Notes under the pieces: model-generated | What the model saw: only the letters and a program-made list of their open reading frames with translations | Database searches by the model: none | Told to the model about the DNA's origin: nothing | Translations under genes and position numbers: made by a program | Assembly: GCA_947069175.1 (NCBI GenBank) | Contig: CAMTDV010000013.1 | Location: forward strand, 28,337,857 to 28,401,856 | DNA: 64,000 bases | Direction of reading: 5' to 3' | Origin: Scalesia atractyloides | Lineage: Eukaryota > Streptophyta > Magnoliopsida > Asterales > Asteraceae | Shown here: positions 1 through 12,100 of the stretch, piece by piece | Layout of the letters: the number at the start of each line of letters is the position of its first letter | Position numbering within the stretch: the first letter of the stretch is position 1

Positions 1-299
1 GCATCAACATCCTTCATCGCCCATTTTAGCAGCATCACCTTCAACTGCACCACCACCTGCACCACCACCTGCATCACCACCTGCTTTGCCACCTTCAGCC
101 TCGGCTGCCTCAACCACCTCCTTTGTCCCGCTACTCCCAGCTTCCACCATGTGCACCGGCTCATGCTCTTCTACACCACCGAGCTACAGGAGTCTTTGCC
201 TTTACCCAAAAAGATGCCATTCAGACCTGTCAAAAGCGGGATCCATAGCCTCCTGGACCATTTTGATCCTTGCCCTCGGGATGGCTCGGCTGTAAAGAC

Positions 300-1048
300 C
301 TTCGCCTCATCAACGGCCTCTAGTTGAGCTTTATTGGCCTATATCTTTGCCACCATGATCTGCTTCTCAAGATTGTTGACCTGCTTCTCGAGTTGGGAGA
401 TCTTTTTATCCTTGGCAGTGGCGATGGCACGGAGATCAGCTAAACCTTCTTCAGCATCGGCTAGGCGCTTATCCTAGTTAGCCTGGATACGGGCAAACTT
501 CTGCAAATAGCAAGACAGGGTGGCCCAGATCAATGATCCTTAGAAAAAGACAAGATTGATTATCAGGATCAGTGATCCTTACCTCGGCGACAAAGTCGTG
601 GATTTGCTGCTCTATCTGGAGGGTGTCTTCAGTAGACTCGCTTGGCTTCTTCCTCTTGGACCTAGCCTTGGCACGGGTGGTCATGACCTTGGACTCCGGT
701 TGGCTTTGGCCTTTGGCCAGCTCTCTCTTGATCGAACGTGGGGAGATTATGTTGTCGATGTCTGCAAGGCCAAACTTGAGGCGGATTTAGATAAGGATCT
801 GGCAGCACCTGTTCAGTCAACATAAAAGATAAGTATTCATAACACTTTAATTTTATTTCTTTTTTTAAGATCATACATGGATACTTACTGGACATTGTAA
901 AGGAGGTGGAACTGGTGTCTTCTAGATCTTTTGCTTTTGGCTTGAATGTTTCAATTGTTGTATCCAATGCCCAAAATGCGGCTATTCTTTCTAAAGTTAC
1001 AGGAGTTTCGAGGAGAGAAGCAAAGTTGGTCACTGCACAAGTAAACAA
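300..1048 (-). pseudogene. Remnant of antisense frame of Tat-like element H
   Basis: Minus-strand coding remnants in at least two frames. The upstream piece (1048-662) and the next piece (684-478, beginning MTTRAKARSKRKKPSES) overlap in different frames. Past a stop, coding character continues to about 300 with a heptad-like stretch (KISQLEKQVNNLEKQI) that should form a coiled coil. A basic linker followed by a coiled coil matches the general look of the plant 'putative gypsy-type transposase' frames found antisense in Tat elements. I cannot assign a function. The frame is broken by stops and at least one frameshift, so it is not expressed as a single protein. Confidence 0.4.
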
Positions 1049-1210
1049 AACAGGATCATTTATCCTTATAAAAAAGAAGAGGACTCTCTACAGTTCTAAC
1101 CTAAGGATACTATATCCTACCCTACAAATTCCACTTTTTTGGAATACTAACCCCTGAAGGAATAGTGTTCCTCTTCACAAAAAAGGAACTGTTTTTCCAA
1201 TTGTGTCGTT

Positions 1211-1904
1211 TAGGATGGCAAAAATACCCGAGCCCGAAATACCTGAAACCCGACACAAATGGGACGGGTATGTACCCGATACCCGATGAGTATTGGGCCG
1301 GGTATGGGATTAGTTTTAAAAAATTTCGCATTATGGGTCGGGTATGGGATAAGATGATACCTGAACCGATTACCCCAAACCACATACCCGTTTACCCGAA
1401 CTATATACCCGATCATATACCTGAATTTGTATTTTATATTTATATTTGTATTTATATTTTTCATTAACCTTTATCTATCAGTGATATATTTTAGTATGTT
1501 TATAATGTGAAAAAAAAAATTCTTTTAGTTTATTTATTTTACAAGTAGTATTTGTATTTTGTATGTTGTGAAGTATTTACATATAAGTGGGATAAGTATT
1601 ATAAAGTTAATATTAACTTATGATAAAACTTATATGTATGTAATGTACATTTTTGGTTTATAATAGTTGTTGGATAAATAAAATTATATAATAATTATAA
1701 TAGTAAAGACATGTATTTGGAAATTACAACATATATCTTTTAACAAACTAACAACATATATCTTTTAACAAACTAATGGGTATACCCGATTCCCGACGGG
1801 TAATTACCGACGGGATTGGGTCGGGTATGGGACACAATTTTACAACTGGGTATAGGTATGGGATTACCAATACCCGACCCAAACCCAACTCATTGCCATC
1901 CCTA
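1211..1904. mobile_element. hAT-type non-autonomous transposon (MITE-like)
   Basis: The ends read TAGGATGGCAA on the left and TTGCCATCCCTA on the right, an imperfect terminal inverted repeat (one G missing on the left). The 8 bp immediately outside are identical on both sides (GTGTCGTT at 1203-1210 and 1905-1912), the target-duplication length of hAT transposons. Both subterminal regions are packed with variants of ACCCGATACCCG or its complement GGGTATGGG, typical of subterminal transposase-binding repeats. The centre is AT-rich and noncoding. At 694 bp with no transposase it would depend on an autonomous partner. Confidence 0.85.
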
Positions 1905-2655
1905 GTGTCGTTTTGGTGGTTTTGAGTAGTGGGAGTGGCTGCTGAGGTTTAGTTTTGAAAAGAAACTGGTGGGATCCATGAGATTCGAGGTTATACAGGG
2001 GTGGGAGTTTAGAAAGGGTGAAACTCAAACCCTCATTGCTTATGATTTGTTCTAGAGTGTACAACACCCTTCACAGCATCGGCATCGCCTGGCTGTAGCA
2101 CAAGCTAGTTCGGGTGAAGAAACTTTGGGTGAATGCTAGAAAAGGGTAAGTGTAACCGATCTGAAATGGTGCAGCAGGGAAACAAACCCATATAGAAGAT
2201 GCAGAATCTCTTTTGAGTGAAGAGTCAAAAGCTCAGAAGACGGTTCCCTCAGGAAACAGCTATGTAACTGATCAACTTAGGATCAGTGAATCGACATAGT
2301 TGTAAGGAAGGGTTTTGTAGAAGGTTTTGACTCTTGGGTGGACTATCATGTTCCTGATCCTTATTTGGAGAGGAACGAGTGGTCATTTTCGCCATGGAAT
2401 TAAAGAAGAAAGGTTGAGAGAGAGAGAGAAAGAATACCTGAAGGGTCTCCGGGATGAAGATTTAAATGGGGGATTCTTGATCTTAAATGGTTTTCAAACT
2501 ATATCTCTATCCTACATATAATGATGTTTGTTGCAGGCAGTCCCATCATGACGTCAGACTCGCAACAAATAGTTACTTGGTGTAACGACTAGTCCTAGTC
2601 CAACGGAAATATGGCAGATTAATTGTGTGTTATATCCGCCATATTTGGGGGCAAT

Positions 2656-3319
2656 TGTTAGGGCATTGATTTTAATATTATGGATCATAATATCCTGAGA
2701 TTTGACCTGGATCAAGGATCCTTAATGGATGGTGTAGAAAGTCTGAGGATCAAGGATCCTTATTATTACTTATGTTGACAAACAATTGTTTCCTATATGT
2801 TTAGCTTGTATTCGCAGGTATATTACGAAATGGACTTGGTCTATGCTGGAATGTCGGGGAATATGCTTATATTCAAGCACGTGCAAGTGAAGTAATAGCC
2901 GTTATGGATTATCGTGGGAGACTTGCCTATTTTTTGGATAGTTAGTTAGAAAGATATTTCTAATTATATCAGGGGTTTTGAACTTGAATTAGAATATACA
3001 ACACATACACAACTCGCACACTGGTTGCTCTCGAAACTGCTCTTATATGCACACACTAGAATTCATTTGTAACAAGCTCAAGATCATCTAAAGTTGTAAT
3101 TTTTTTGTGTAATGTAATTGGTGATCGGTAGTGTCCATCACCCGAGGTTTTTTATGCCGGAGATCTTCTAAAGATCAAGGGCTTTTTCCTTGTATAAATC
3201 CTTGTGTTCATCATTGTTTACATTTGACATTCGTTCATACAATTGTTCAAAACATTAGCACCCTACCTAACAATCAAAGTTTGGTTACATTATACTTAAA
3301 CCGATTTTTGACCAAAACA
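2656..3319 (+). repeat. 3' LTR of element H
   Basis: It starts TGTTAGGGC after a polypurine tract and ends ...GACCAAAACA, giving TG...CA ends and a length of 664 bp. Downstream sequence switches abruptly to the 3' internal end of Copia fragment I, so H appears inserted in I. Near its start a 16-bp direct repeat (GGATCAAGGATCCTTA) occurs at about 2709 and 2747. The right boundary is set by the terminal CA and the change of sequence; no partner LTR is in the window to confirm it. Confidence 0.6.
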
Positions 3320-3593
3320 ATCATCTGGTCTAAAAATTCTAAAGTGGAAGTCATTCTCAGATGCCCATGAATTGACCCTGCTTAGATCAGAATGACGAAG
3401 TTCAAAAGCTTAGAATGGAGGATGCATATGGTCTGAGTGCATATGACCTCCAAGATCTGTTAAAACTTGAATTTGAAAGGGATTTTGAATACATGCTTTC
3501 CATGAACTTTGAATTACAGTTCAAAGGGCAAATCAGGGAAATGCTGATGAGAAATAAAGAAGAGTTTTGGCATCATCTGTTATAGGGGGAGAT
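3320..3593 (+). mobile_element. Fragment I: 3' internal end of a Copia element related to A
   Basis: The last part (about 3480-3593) matches, base by base with scattered differences, the reverse complement of 18931-19070, which is the region just before the 3' LTR of Copia A. Shared text includes TTTGAATTACAGTTCAAA and the polypurine tract GGGGGAGAT before the LTR. It is therefore the tail of the extra downstream frame plus the 3' untranslated part of a second copy of the same Copia family, cut on its left by element H. Confidence 0.7.
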
Positions 3594-4280
3594 TGTTGGA
3601 TCTAGTGGACCCCACAAAAGAACAGATGATTGAAAAGCCAAAATAATCTATAACTACTGATCATAAATAAACAGTGCTTTGAATATCTGCTTCTCCCAAT
3701 GGCAAAGACTCGTCATCTGCTGCTCTAAAGTCTGTTAAAGCCAAAAACTGTTCACAAGATCTGTTGAAGATAAGCTCTGCTCAAAGTTAAAGGTCTGCTA
3801 TAGAGAAACTCTGTTGTGAAGAATAAAGGCTGTTGAAGCTAAAGTCTGCTGAGCTCAACAGATGATAAGACTTAACAGAGGTTTCTTATCAAAGTTTATT
3901 TGTATTTCAATGTAACAGTACTTAGGTTTAGCAGATAACAGAGTTTGTTAGGTCGTTAGATGTCATTGTAAAGGTGACGCCAGCCTAGATTCCTCAGAGG
4001 TTTCATTTGTACTATAAATAGAACATTGCTTGTACTGTTTGTTTATCACTTCTTCTTAACATTCTTGTACGAACAAATTAGAGTGATCAAGCTAAGGGGG
4101 AGTTTGTAATCTCATGCATATATAAACTTATGATTTATAAAAGCATGTTGATGAAAACATTCTCTTCATTGTTGTGATTTAGAAGTTTATATTTCCGCTG
4201 CACTTATCATCTTTGTTTTATTATCTTCCATTGATTTCCATCTTAAAACTTTCACAATAAATTAAACTCAGATCCTAACA
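3594..4280 (+). repeat. 3' LTR of Copia fragment I
   Basis: It begins TGTTGGATCTAGTGG directly after a polypurine tract and ends GATCCTAACA (687 bp). Both ends correspond to the LTR of Copia A: start TGTTGAACCC at 18930 on the minus strand, end complementary to TGTAGGATTTT at 15068. It contains a TATA-like stretch (ACTATAAATAGAAC near 4010) that would be the promoter. Right after it lies the interior of a Gypsy LTR (J), so this Copia inserted into J. Confidence 0.75.
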
Positions 4281-6295
4281 TGAATTTTGACTCCTTTTCC
4301 TTCCTTTCAACCCCAAACCACCTCATTTAACACCCAAACCCTAATCCCAACTATAAATATAACCTCTTACCACCTCCTAAACACTTTCCACACTCGAAAC
4401 ACTCTATCTAACACTCTGAAATCGCTACATTTCTCAACTTTGGGCAGATTCATCCAAGTTCAAAACAGTGAGTTTTGAGATTGTTTCTTCACTTTTGTTC
4501 ATGTTTTTCTTCTTCTCCTTTCTTGGAACACCTGTAGGAATGTTACCACAAGTTTACCATGGTAAACTAAGATGGAACATCACCACATTTGAGGTCCAAA
4601 GTCAGATTTAATTTATGTTTTTATAAAATTTCCATCACTTACAACTTTTGCTTATCTTTCTTGGATGAACATGAACCAAACCTTGTCCCCAACTAATCTT
4701 CATGTTGAGGGGCTTGAGTTGAGGTGTTATTCCAGAAAGTTTGAGGTTCAAACACCTCCAAAACAACTAACCTAGGTCACTAAACAACTCCTAGTCACAA
4801 AGTGAATAAGACTACACCATGTCTCCAAACACTATCCATGTTTGGAATGCACTCGTCTAGTCAAGTCACTTGGTTGTTTAAGTGAGTTAGATGATTGGTT
4901 CATCTAAGTAGTTTCCAAGAAATAAAGTAAGCCAACCCCACCTCATCTCCAACGTTTTCCATGTTGGGTATGTATACGTCCGGGTTGTTCTTATTTGGCT
5001 ACTTAACTAGTTAGTTATTGTACATTTTAATCTTATTCATGACCAACCGAAATCACCAACTAATTTGATGATTTTGAGCTTTGGTGAATCCATACAATGA
5101 GGTTAAATGGATGGAATTCATCCTACCTCCATACATGACATTATATGACTTGGACTAGATACTTATAAATATAATATATATATATATATATAATATATAT
5201 ATATGTACTTATACTATAAAACCGAATCATAACACCAACAACTCATGGTTGAATGCTATGTATTAGGATTATCTCCATCTTAGTCAAGTTCATCAAACTA
5301 TGGATTCTAATGGGCTAATCAGTACCCATGAAAACGCGACCAAAATAGTGTCCAGAATGAATGCTTTTAGACAATATGTATTTTCTTACAATATACATAT
5401 TTTCATACTATCTTGAAACCTTAATCTAACTCAATATTGAACTCCATAACTCCACAGCCTGTTCATCCTTATAGGATAACTCGGCGGTCTCCCTAAACAC
5501 TCAATGCACCAACTTACATATGTGGGATTTACTACGCAAACCGTGAGTATACATGACCCTCTTTCCGTTTTCAGACTTTTGGGTATATATCTATACCGTA
5601 TTAAAACACACATAATCACACATACACAAATACTTTATTCATGCAAACGAATCCATTAATACATGATTTATACGTTTATACTTTAGTAATATATGCATGC
5701 TAGAAGCCATTCTTGCACTATACTTTGTCATTAACTTCGTATGCGCATACCTTAACATGTATAGCGCTATAAGAGTAACACACCACCCGTATTCTTGTGG
5801 TCATGTTAAGTTTATGCATACAAAACAGTCTTTTCATTGCAACGACAATATTACACTAGTGGAATCTTTGAATTGACACGTATGTGATGCATGCTAGTTC
5901 ATGTTATGTTATGCCTTAGTATACATTATTGCCATGTGGATTTCGTCGAAAACTTTTATACTTATGCTAGTAGCCAAACTTGTATGCTCACCAATGTTTT
6001 ATGTGTTGACATGTTACTTTAATATATATTGAAGGATTGTGATCACGAAGCGTTGAAAAGAATCTAGCAGGAAGGACTAGAAACACACCAAACTTTAATT
6101 CATGTTTAGTAGTTTATTCGTTATATTCGTTATATTACCTTGTTGTACTTTTGTTTCTAAATCATGTACTTGAACCTTTAGCAATGAAATGAAAATTTAC
6201 TTTTTAAATACCTGTCACAGTTGGTCGTTGTGATGTCTCTTACAATCTCATTTTCGTCTCACTCTGATGTTTCCGCCATCAGTTGGAGTGTGACA
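4281..6295 (+). repeat. Element J: 5'-truncated Gypsy LTR related to element B
   Basis: Several blocks match the LTR of Gypsy B in the same order: the 'TTGGAACAC...CCATGGTAAAC...GATGGAACATCACCA' block, the 'AACCGTGAGTA' block, the 'TAGCGCTATAAGAGTAACACACC' block, and the end 'TTTCCGCCATC...GGAGTGTGACA' at 6295. The start of the LTR is missing because Copia I is inserted there. A TATA-like ACTATAAATATAACC lies near 4350. Divergence from B is substantial, so this is an old, probably solo, LTR of the same family or a sister family. Confidence 0.7.
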
Positions 6296-7446
6296 AACTA
6301 TGCTTTACGAAACCACCACCATGCTATAAAAATTAAACATCTATCTTGATAGATGTCAAAGATTGCTTTGAGAGGTAAAGAAAATAATAGGCTTGGGTGT
6401 GGAAAGGTATTGGGAGCAAAGCATACTTATTAACAACATTTAAGATTCAAAAAAAAAAAGAAGAGAAAACCAAGCTTTCCACGGTCGATATCACCCCGGT
6501 TTGTCAATTTGTGTTTTCTTGTTTGTCATGCCTTGCCTATAAATACAAGCATATTTAAACCTTTTTTCACACACCCCTTTTCCGCATAATAGTTTCAAAT
6601 ACACATCTAACTAATACGTCTCTAGTTCTCTTGATATTTACACATTCAATCAGTGAGAGATTAAGTATCAAAGAACAAGATCAAAAAGAAGAAGTTGTGC
6701 TTCAACTTACATATTCATTTTATTGTAATTGTAAAGGTTATCACTAATGTGTTAAGTAATACTTTTATGAGGGGTCTCCCCAGTAGTTGGTGATTATTGT
6801 AAAACACTATTTGGAAGATAATGTTATGAGGGTGTTCACTATTGTGATACAATGGATTGCAAGAGATGTAAAACTAGTCATTTGAGGTAGCTAGTGAAGA
6901 AGGTGATCACTACCTTGGATTAGTGAAGAAAAGTAAAGACACACTATAATGGTAGTTGGTTGAAGAAGTTGATCATTACCTTAGAATAGTGAAGGAGTTT
7001 GTACTGGTGATCTCTTATGTCTAAGAGAAACTCGTTAGTGGGGAAACTCTAGGTTGGAAAAATTGGAGAGGACGTAATATGGATTACATAACATCTGCTT
7101 AAACCTATATAAATCAATTTTGTCTCTTTAACCCAAAACCTTTTACATTTATTGTTCATGATTGTTGTTGGGCTTCAAACAAGCCTAAACACCCCAAATT
7201 AAGGGCCAATCAAAGAAAAAAAATCAAGAAAACCTTTCACCACTCTAGTTTTTTATGATATGAATTCCACAGCTCTCGGATTTCTCAAAACCTTCCAAAA
7301 GACTCCCAAGATTTGGTGATTCTGAGTTCACCAAATACCTTAAAAACATTGTATATAACGTGATATATTTGGTAGAAATTAAGTGCGTAATGCATTCATT
7401 GTAGAAAGATATACATGGAATATATACGAGCATGTACATAGTAACA
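6296..7446. other. Unassigned intergenic DNA
   Basis: No coding region I can support. There is a poly-A run near 6450, a TATA-like CTATAAATACAAGC near 6538 followed by pyrimidine-rich sequence, and several GTGATCACTACCTTGG-type partial repeats around 6900-7000. The TATA-plus-leader look could be the remnant of a Copia LTR, but I found no ends or partner copy. Confidence 0.4.
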
Positions 7447-9035
7447 TGTCTTAGGTCGTTTGTTTTAATTAGGTTTGTCAAAGATCCAAACTTATGTCCA
7501 AACGTTAATTTGTCTTAGACAACTCAACACCAATATAGAATTAAATATTGAATAACTGGCTTATCTCTTTTTATCATGGTCTCAACACCCAACACCTAAC
7601 CTGCGTAATTATTTCGCTCAGTTTAGAACACGCCTATAACCTCACTTAAACATCCAAAAACACAAGACCAACAATACTAATTAAATTATGATTTAAAAAA
7701 CAAATGTTATTTAAAATTTCAATGCTAGACAAGCATTTAACCCCTTTATAGACCCGAATAAATAACACCCTGAATATATGTACTTTGATATCTCTAAGTC
7801 CCAACCATCACAACCAGTCAAAACAAATTCAAACAATCAACATACAACATCACAACAACACTATGTCAAAACATGCCACAATCAAAACAAAATGATCTTA
7901 ACACAAATCTAACAAATACTAAAATGGGCAAAACCGACCTTTCACATACCTTACACTTTCCAAGATACATATAGATAGAGATACACCTCGTTACCAATTG
8001 TGTGTGTTTCCCTGCCCTTATTAATAATAATATTATCATATTATCATTCAGACTCTGTGCTGTTTTGTGTGATCGGATCCTCCGTGCACTACCTTCTTTG
8101 ACTTCTCATTTCCCTCAATTTTGATCCTTTTTTTCTGTTTGACTCCAGATATTGATCATCGATCAACTTATCAACATAAAACCCTAATTTACCCCTATTC
8201 TACACTATTCTACCCTAATTTTTTCAGATTTTGTTTTAATAATGTCTTAGTCGTTCATTTTAATCCCACCTTGTCAAAGAGCAAAATTTATGTCCAACAT
8301 TGATTTCTTTTAGATAAACCAACACCAACATACAACTAAACATCAAAAAAGTGTCTCATCTCTTTTTTCACAATCATAACACTTAACCACCAAAATTACT
8401 AAACTCAATTTAAAACACACTAACTTCATTTAAACATCCAAAACACTAGACCAACAATATCAATTATATTATGATTTTAAAAATAATTCTGATCTTAAAC
8501 CTTCTCATCCTAGAAAAATATTGAATACCTTTGTAGATCTAAACAAAGTAACACCCTAGACAAGTAGATATACATAAGAATCCCCTCCCCAAACATCAAA
8601 AACTATTCAAACCATCAATATACATCATCACAAAGTCTAAACATATCACATAAAGAAAAAACATATTAAAAAGGGTAAAACTGACATTTCACATACCTTC
8701 CAAGAAATATATCATACATAGACACTCCGTTACCAATTGTGCGTATTTTCCTTGCGCTTATTAATATTATTATCATTCGGCTTCCGTGCTGTTTGTGTGT
8801 GATCGGATCCTCCAGTTTGATCCACCGGATCATAAATCTTTGGAACATCAAACCCTAACTTATCATTCTCCGTTCACTACCTTCTTTGATTTCTTATTTC
8901 CCCCAATTTTGATCCTCTTTTGTTGTTTCGATTCCATATATATCACATCGATCGATCAACTTATCGATTTACAACCCTAATTTACCCCTATTTTGCCCTA
9001 ATTTTGTTCCGATTTTGTGCTAATTGTGTTTAATT
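7447..9035. repeat. Tandem duplication (about 797-bp unit) of LARP promoter and leader
   Basis: Copy 1 starts at about 7447 (ATGTCTTAGGTCGTTTG) and copy 2 at about 8244 (ATGTCTTAGTCGTTCATTT). The copies align along their length with many substitutions and small indels. Anchors are CAACACCAA, TTAAACATCCAAAA, TTACCAATTGTG, TGTGATCGGATCCTCC, CACTACCTTCTTTGA and ACCCTAATTTACCCCTAT. Copy 2 leads directly into the LARP start codon at 9105, so copy 1 is a second promoter and leader block without its coding exon. Divergence indicates an old duplication. Confidence 0.8.
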
Positions 9036-9104
9036 TGAGTTTGATTAACAATCGTGTGTGAAATAGGTTGAATTTGAGGTGTGTTTTTGTTCGAATAAAA
9101 CCCT

Positions 9105-12100
9105 ATGGCTGCTACAAACGTTCAATCTGGTGACGATGCGTTAAACAGACCTAGGGTTACGTCGCGGTGGAATCAGGTGGTTCGAGGTGGCGCCGGTGTA
9201 TCGGAGCATGTTAGTAACGCTTCTCGGTGGTGGTGACGGCGGTTGATTCTGCTCCGGCGGTGGCCGTTCCTGCTCCGGCGTCACCGTCGTGGTCGCCGGT
9301 TCATAGTGGTGGTTCTCCTGATGATTCCGGCACCGAAGGTCAGGGTGATGGTTCTGATAACAGTGGTGGTGGTGGTGCTAAGAAGCCTGTGTGGAATAGG
9401 CCTTCTTCAAATGGTGTTGTGGATGGTTTTAGTCCGGTATGGGTGCTGCTTGGCCTGCGCTCGGTGAGTCGACTAAACCGAATCTTAAATCGTCGTCTAC
9501 GGAGTCATTAAAGACGCTTTCGGATGGTTCCTTGTCGCCTGCATTACAGGTAGTAGTAGGAACATTGTATTATTGATTATTCAGTTTGAATTATAACATA
9601 TTTGCAAATGTTTATAAGTTTAAGATAGTTTGTTATTTGATAAGTGAACCTTTGTTTTTAATATGATGACTGTATACACTTGTTTTGTGTGTATATTGTT
9701 AATTGTAGGTTACAGGAAGCTCTTCACCGTCACATAAACAGGCAAGTGCTGTTAATATGAATTCTGCTTCAGCTATGAATCATGTGGCGCCTTCCAGGCA
9801 GAGGTCAATGAAGCGAGGCGGTGGCAATTCTAGTGCAAATGTTTCAGCTAACGGGGCGGTATCTCAGCTGCCAATGAGTCAGGATTCGGTAGTGGAACTG
9901 CCGCATAGTACATCTGGGAAGGCGGGAAATGCTGCTGAGCTGGCATCTCCAAGAGACCACGCCCATAGGGAGCCACAAAAAGGAGGCTTTGTATCACAAT
10001 CTCACAGTGGTAATGATCACCATCATCAAAGGGGCTCGTATAGAAGGGGAGGCGGTGGGCAACATCCACGTGGAGATGGTTCATATCATCACAACTACGG
10101 AGGGAAACGAGATCATGATCGTGGGAATCAGGAATGGAATCAACACAGTAGAAGCTTTAACAACAGAGATACACACTTGCAATCTCAAAGGGGTTTCTCT
10201 AGGGGTTATATACGCCCTCTGTACATACTACTGCCCCGTTTATTCCTCCACCAATGGCTGTGCCAATTCAGCCTTTCGGCAACAACATGATGTACCCTGG
10301 TGAGGTTTTCTATCATCAATTATTCATGCTATTAAGTGTTAACCATGTTTTTTGCATGATGTTTAAATCGTTTTGCAGATGTGGCGCCTCCTGTATTTTA
10401 TTATCCTAATCCACTTCCACCGCCCATGCCTTTCGGTGCACCGTTGTCCCCAATGTATTATTCTGATCCTGTGTTGAATGCTAACATAGTGAGCCAAATT
10501 GATTACTATTTCAGGTACGTTATCAAATGGAAAACAAATGTTTTTTTTATATTGCTAGAAACTGGCTGAGAATTTGATGGCTAGTGTTTCATTGCAGTAA
10601 TGAGAACTTGGTTAGAGATACATACTTGAGGCGAAACATGGACGAACAAGGCTGGGTTTCTGCTAGCTTAATAGCTGGCTTCAAAAAAGTGAGTATTGAA
10701 GAATTGATTCATTCACTTAAATGGATGGTGCTTTCTTCTTTTTTAGTGTCCTTGTGTTTGCATTATTCTTATCATTATTCCTATCAAACCAGACAATTAG
10801 ACATTTGTGACTCTTAAGCTCTCGGACTTCAAAAACTTCACTTTTCTAATTAAATCTAGATGCTAAAGTGTAAAATGGTTTATGTTAACTGGTACATCTG
10901 AATGCTTCATGTAACATTATTTCAGAACCATATTGAGTGATAAATGTCTTTGAACTAATGGCTAATAATGAGTTTCTAGAACAGTGTACTGATTGTCTTG
11001 TAGAAGTAAAACCGACTATGATCGTATCACCATTCTTGTAACAGTTAAAATCGTAACTGCGTCCTTTTTTATCTGAATCCACCCATGCAACTTGATCACT
11101 GTTCTTCTACAGTCTATTTGCATATTTGACACATAGCACCTTATTATATTATCTTTCCTGTTTAAAGTGCACAATTTCTATTACAAAGAGACCCCATCTG
11201 TTTAAGTTAATACTGAAGGCAAATGGTCACCATCTCAAGGAAAAAGTTCTTTCACTATGATTGTGATATTTTGGTGTTACAATGCTCCGTTAATTCTTTG
11301 AACAGGTTCTACACTTTTAGATATACATGTACACTTGCTTTGATGACATTTTGATCTTTTATGCACACAAGTGTTTAAATTTTGAAGTTATGGGATCACA
11401 TTTCAAATAGCATCTTTCTGTTGCCTCGTTGACCTCTAGCCAATTATTAAAGTGATATCATTGCAAGGGTGCTGGCTGTACCATCTACTCACCTTTTTTC
11501 GGTTTTTATATTTTTAATGCTTATGTTGTGTGACAGACACTGGACAGCATAGAGTGCTCAAACTTTACTTAGTACGTCTACTTTATCTTTCGAGTTCTTT
11601 GTAAAGATGACATGTTGTTTTGCTCTATTATAGGTTTCCTCTCTGACGGATAATGTTCAGCTAATATTAGATGTTATGCGAACTTCAACTCTTGTGGAAG
11701 TGCAGGTACAAATTATTGTCACATCTAACTTTATCAAACTTTTGCTAATTACTTGCACTAGTTTTTCTATGGAACAGTCATAGTCATAATCATATTTTCT
11801 ATGATATGTTCAACTTCGCATGTGTTCCAATAATAATAATAAGAGTAAAATGCCATTTTCCTCCCTGAGTTTTGGCCAGTTTTGCGACTTTCGGTCAAAG
11901 GTTTGTTTTTCTGCATTTGGATCCAAAAGGTTTAAAATCTTGCCATTTTTAGCCGGCTCGTTAACTCCCATCATTTTTCTTCGCTAAGTCGGGTATTCAC
12001 GTCTTTTTTTTGTTAACTTAAAGGGCAATTCGGTCTTACGGATTCGGTCATGGGTATTTTAAATGCTTGTGCATAAAGTGAAAAAGACCGAATTGCCCTT

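Larger units (their letters stand above)
1..2655 (+). mobile_element. Element H: 3' internal region of a Tat-like Gypsy element (left-truncated by window)
   Basis: This stretch runs up to a purine-rich tract (ATATTTGGGGGCAAT) directly before an LTR that starts TGTTAGGGC at 2656, so it is the 3' internal part of an LTR element read on the plus strand. No sense-strand pol is visible. The recognisable coding remnants lie on the minus strand (300-1048). Antisense frames between pol and the 3' LTR are known in Tat-clade Gypsy elements such as Grande and Retand, which is why I suggest that clade. A hAT-type element sits inside it at 1211-1904. From 1905 to 2655 I see only noncoding DNA. The clade is inference; the LTR and polypurine tract are seen directly. 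Confidence 0.55.

Noticed and set aside
86..295. Short plus-strand open frame rich in Ser and Pro
   Set aside because: It is the complement of a low-complexity Gly/Ala region after the antisense coiled coil of element H.
5170..5205. AT dinucleotide run as a regulatory site
   Set aside because: Simple microsatellite inside LTR J, matching a similar run in LTR B.
7245..7481. Minus-strand open frame of 78 codons upstream of LARP
   Set aside because: AT-rich, no family features, overlaps the duplicated upstream block boundary.
9227..9511. Independent small gene at the start of the LARP locus
   Set aside because: Its text is the middle of LARP exon 1 in the shifted frame.
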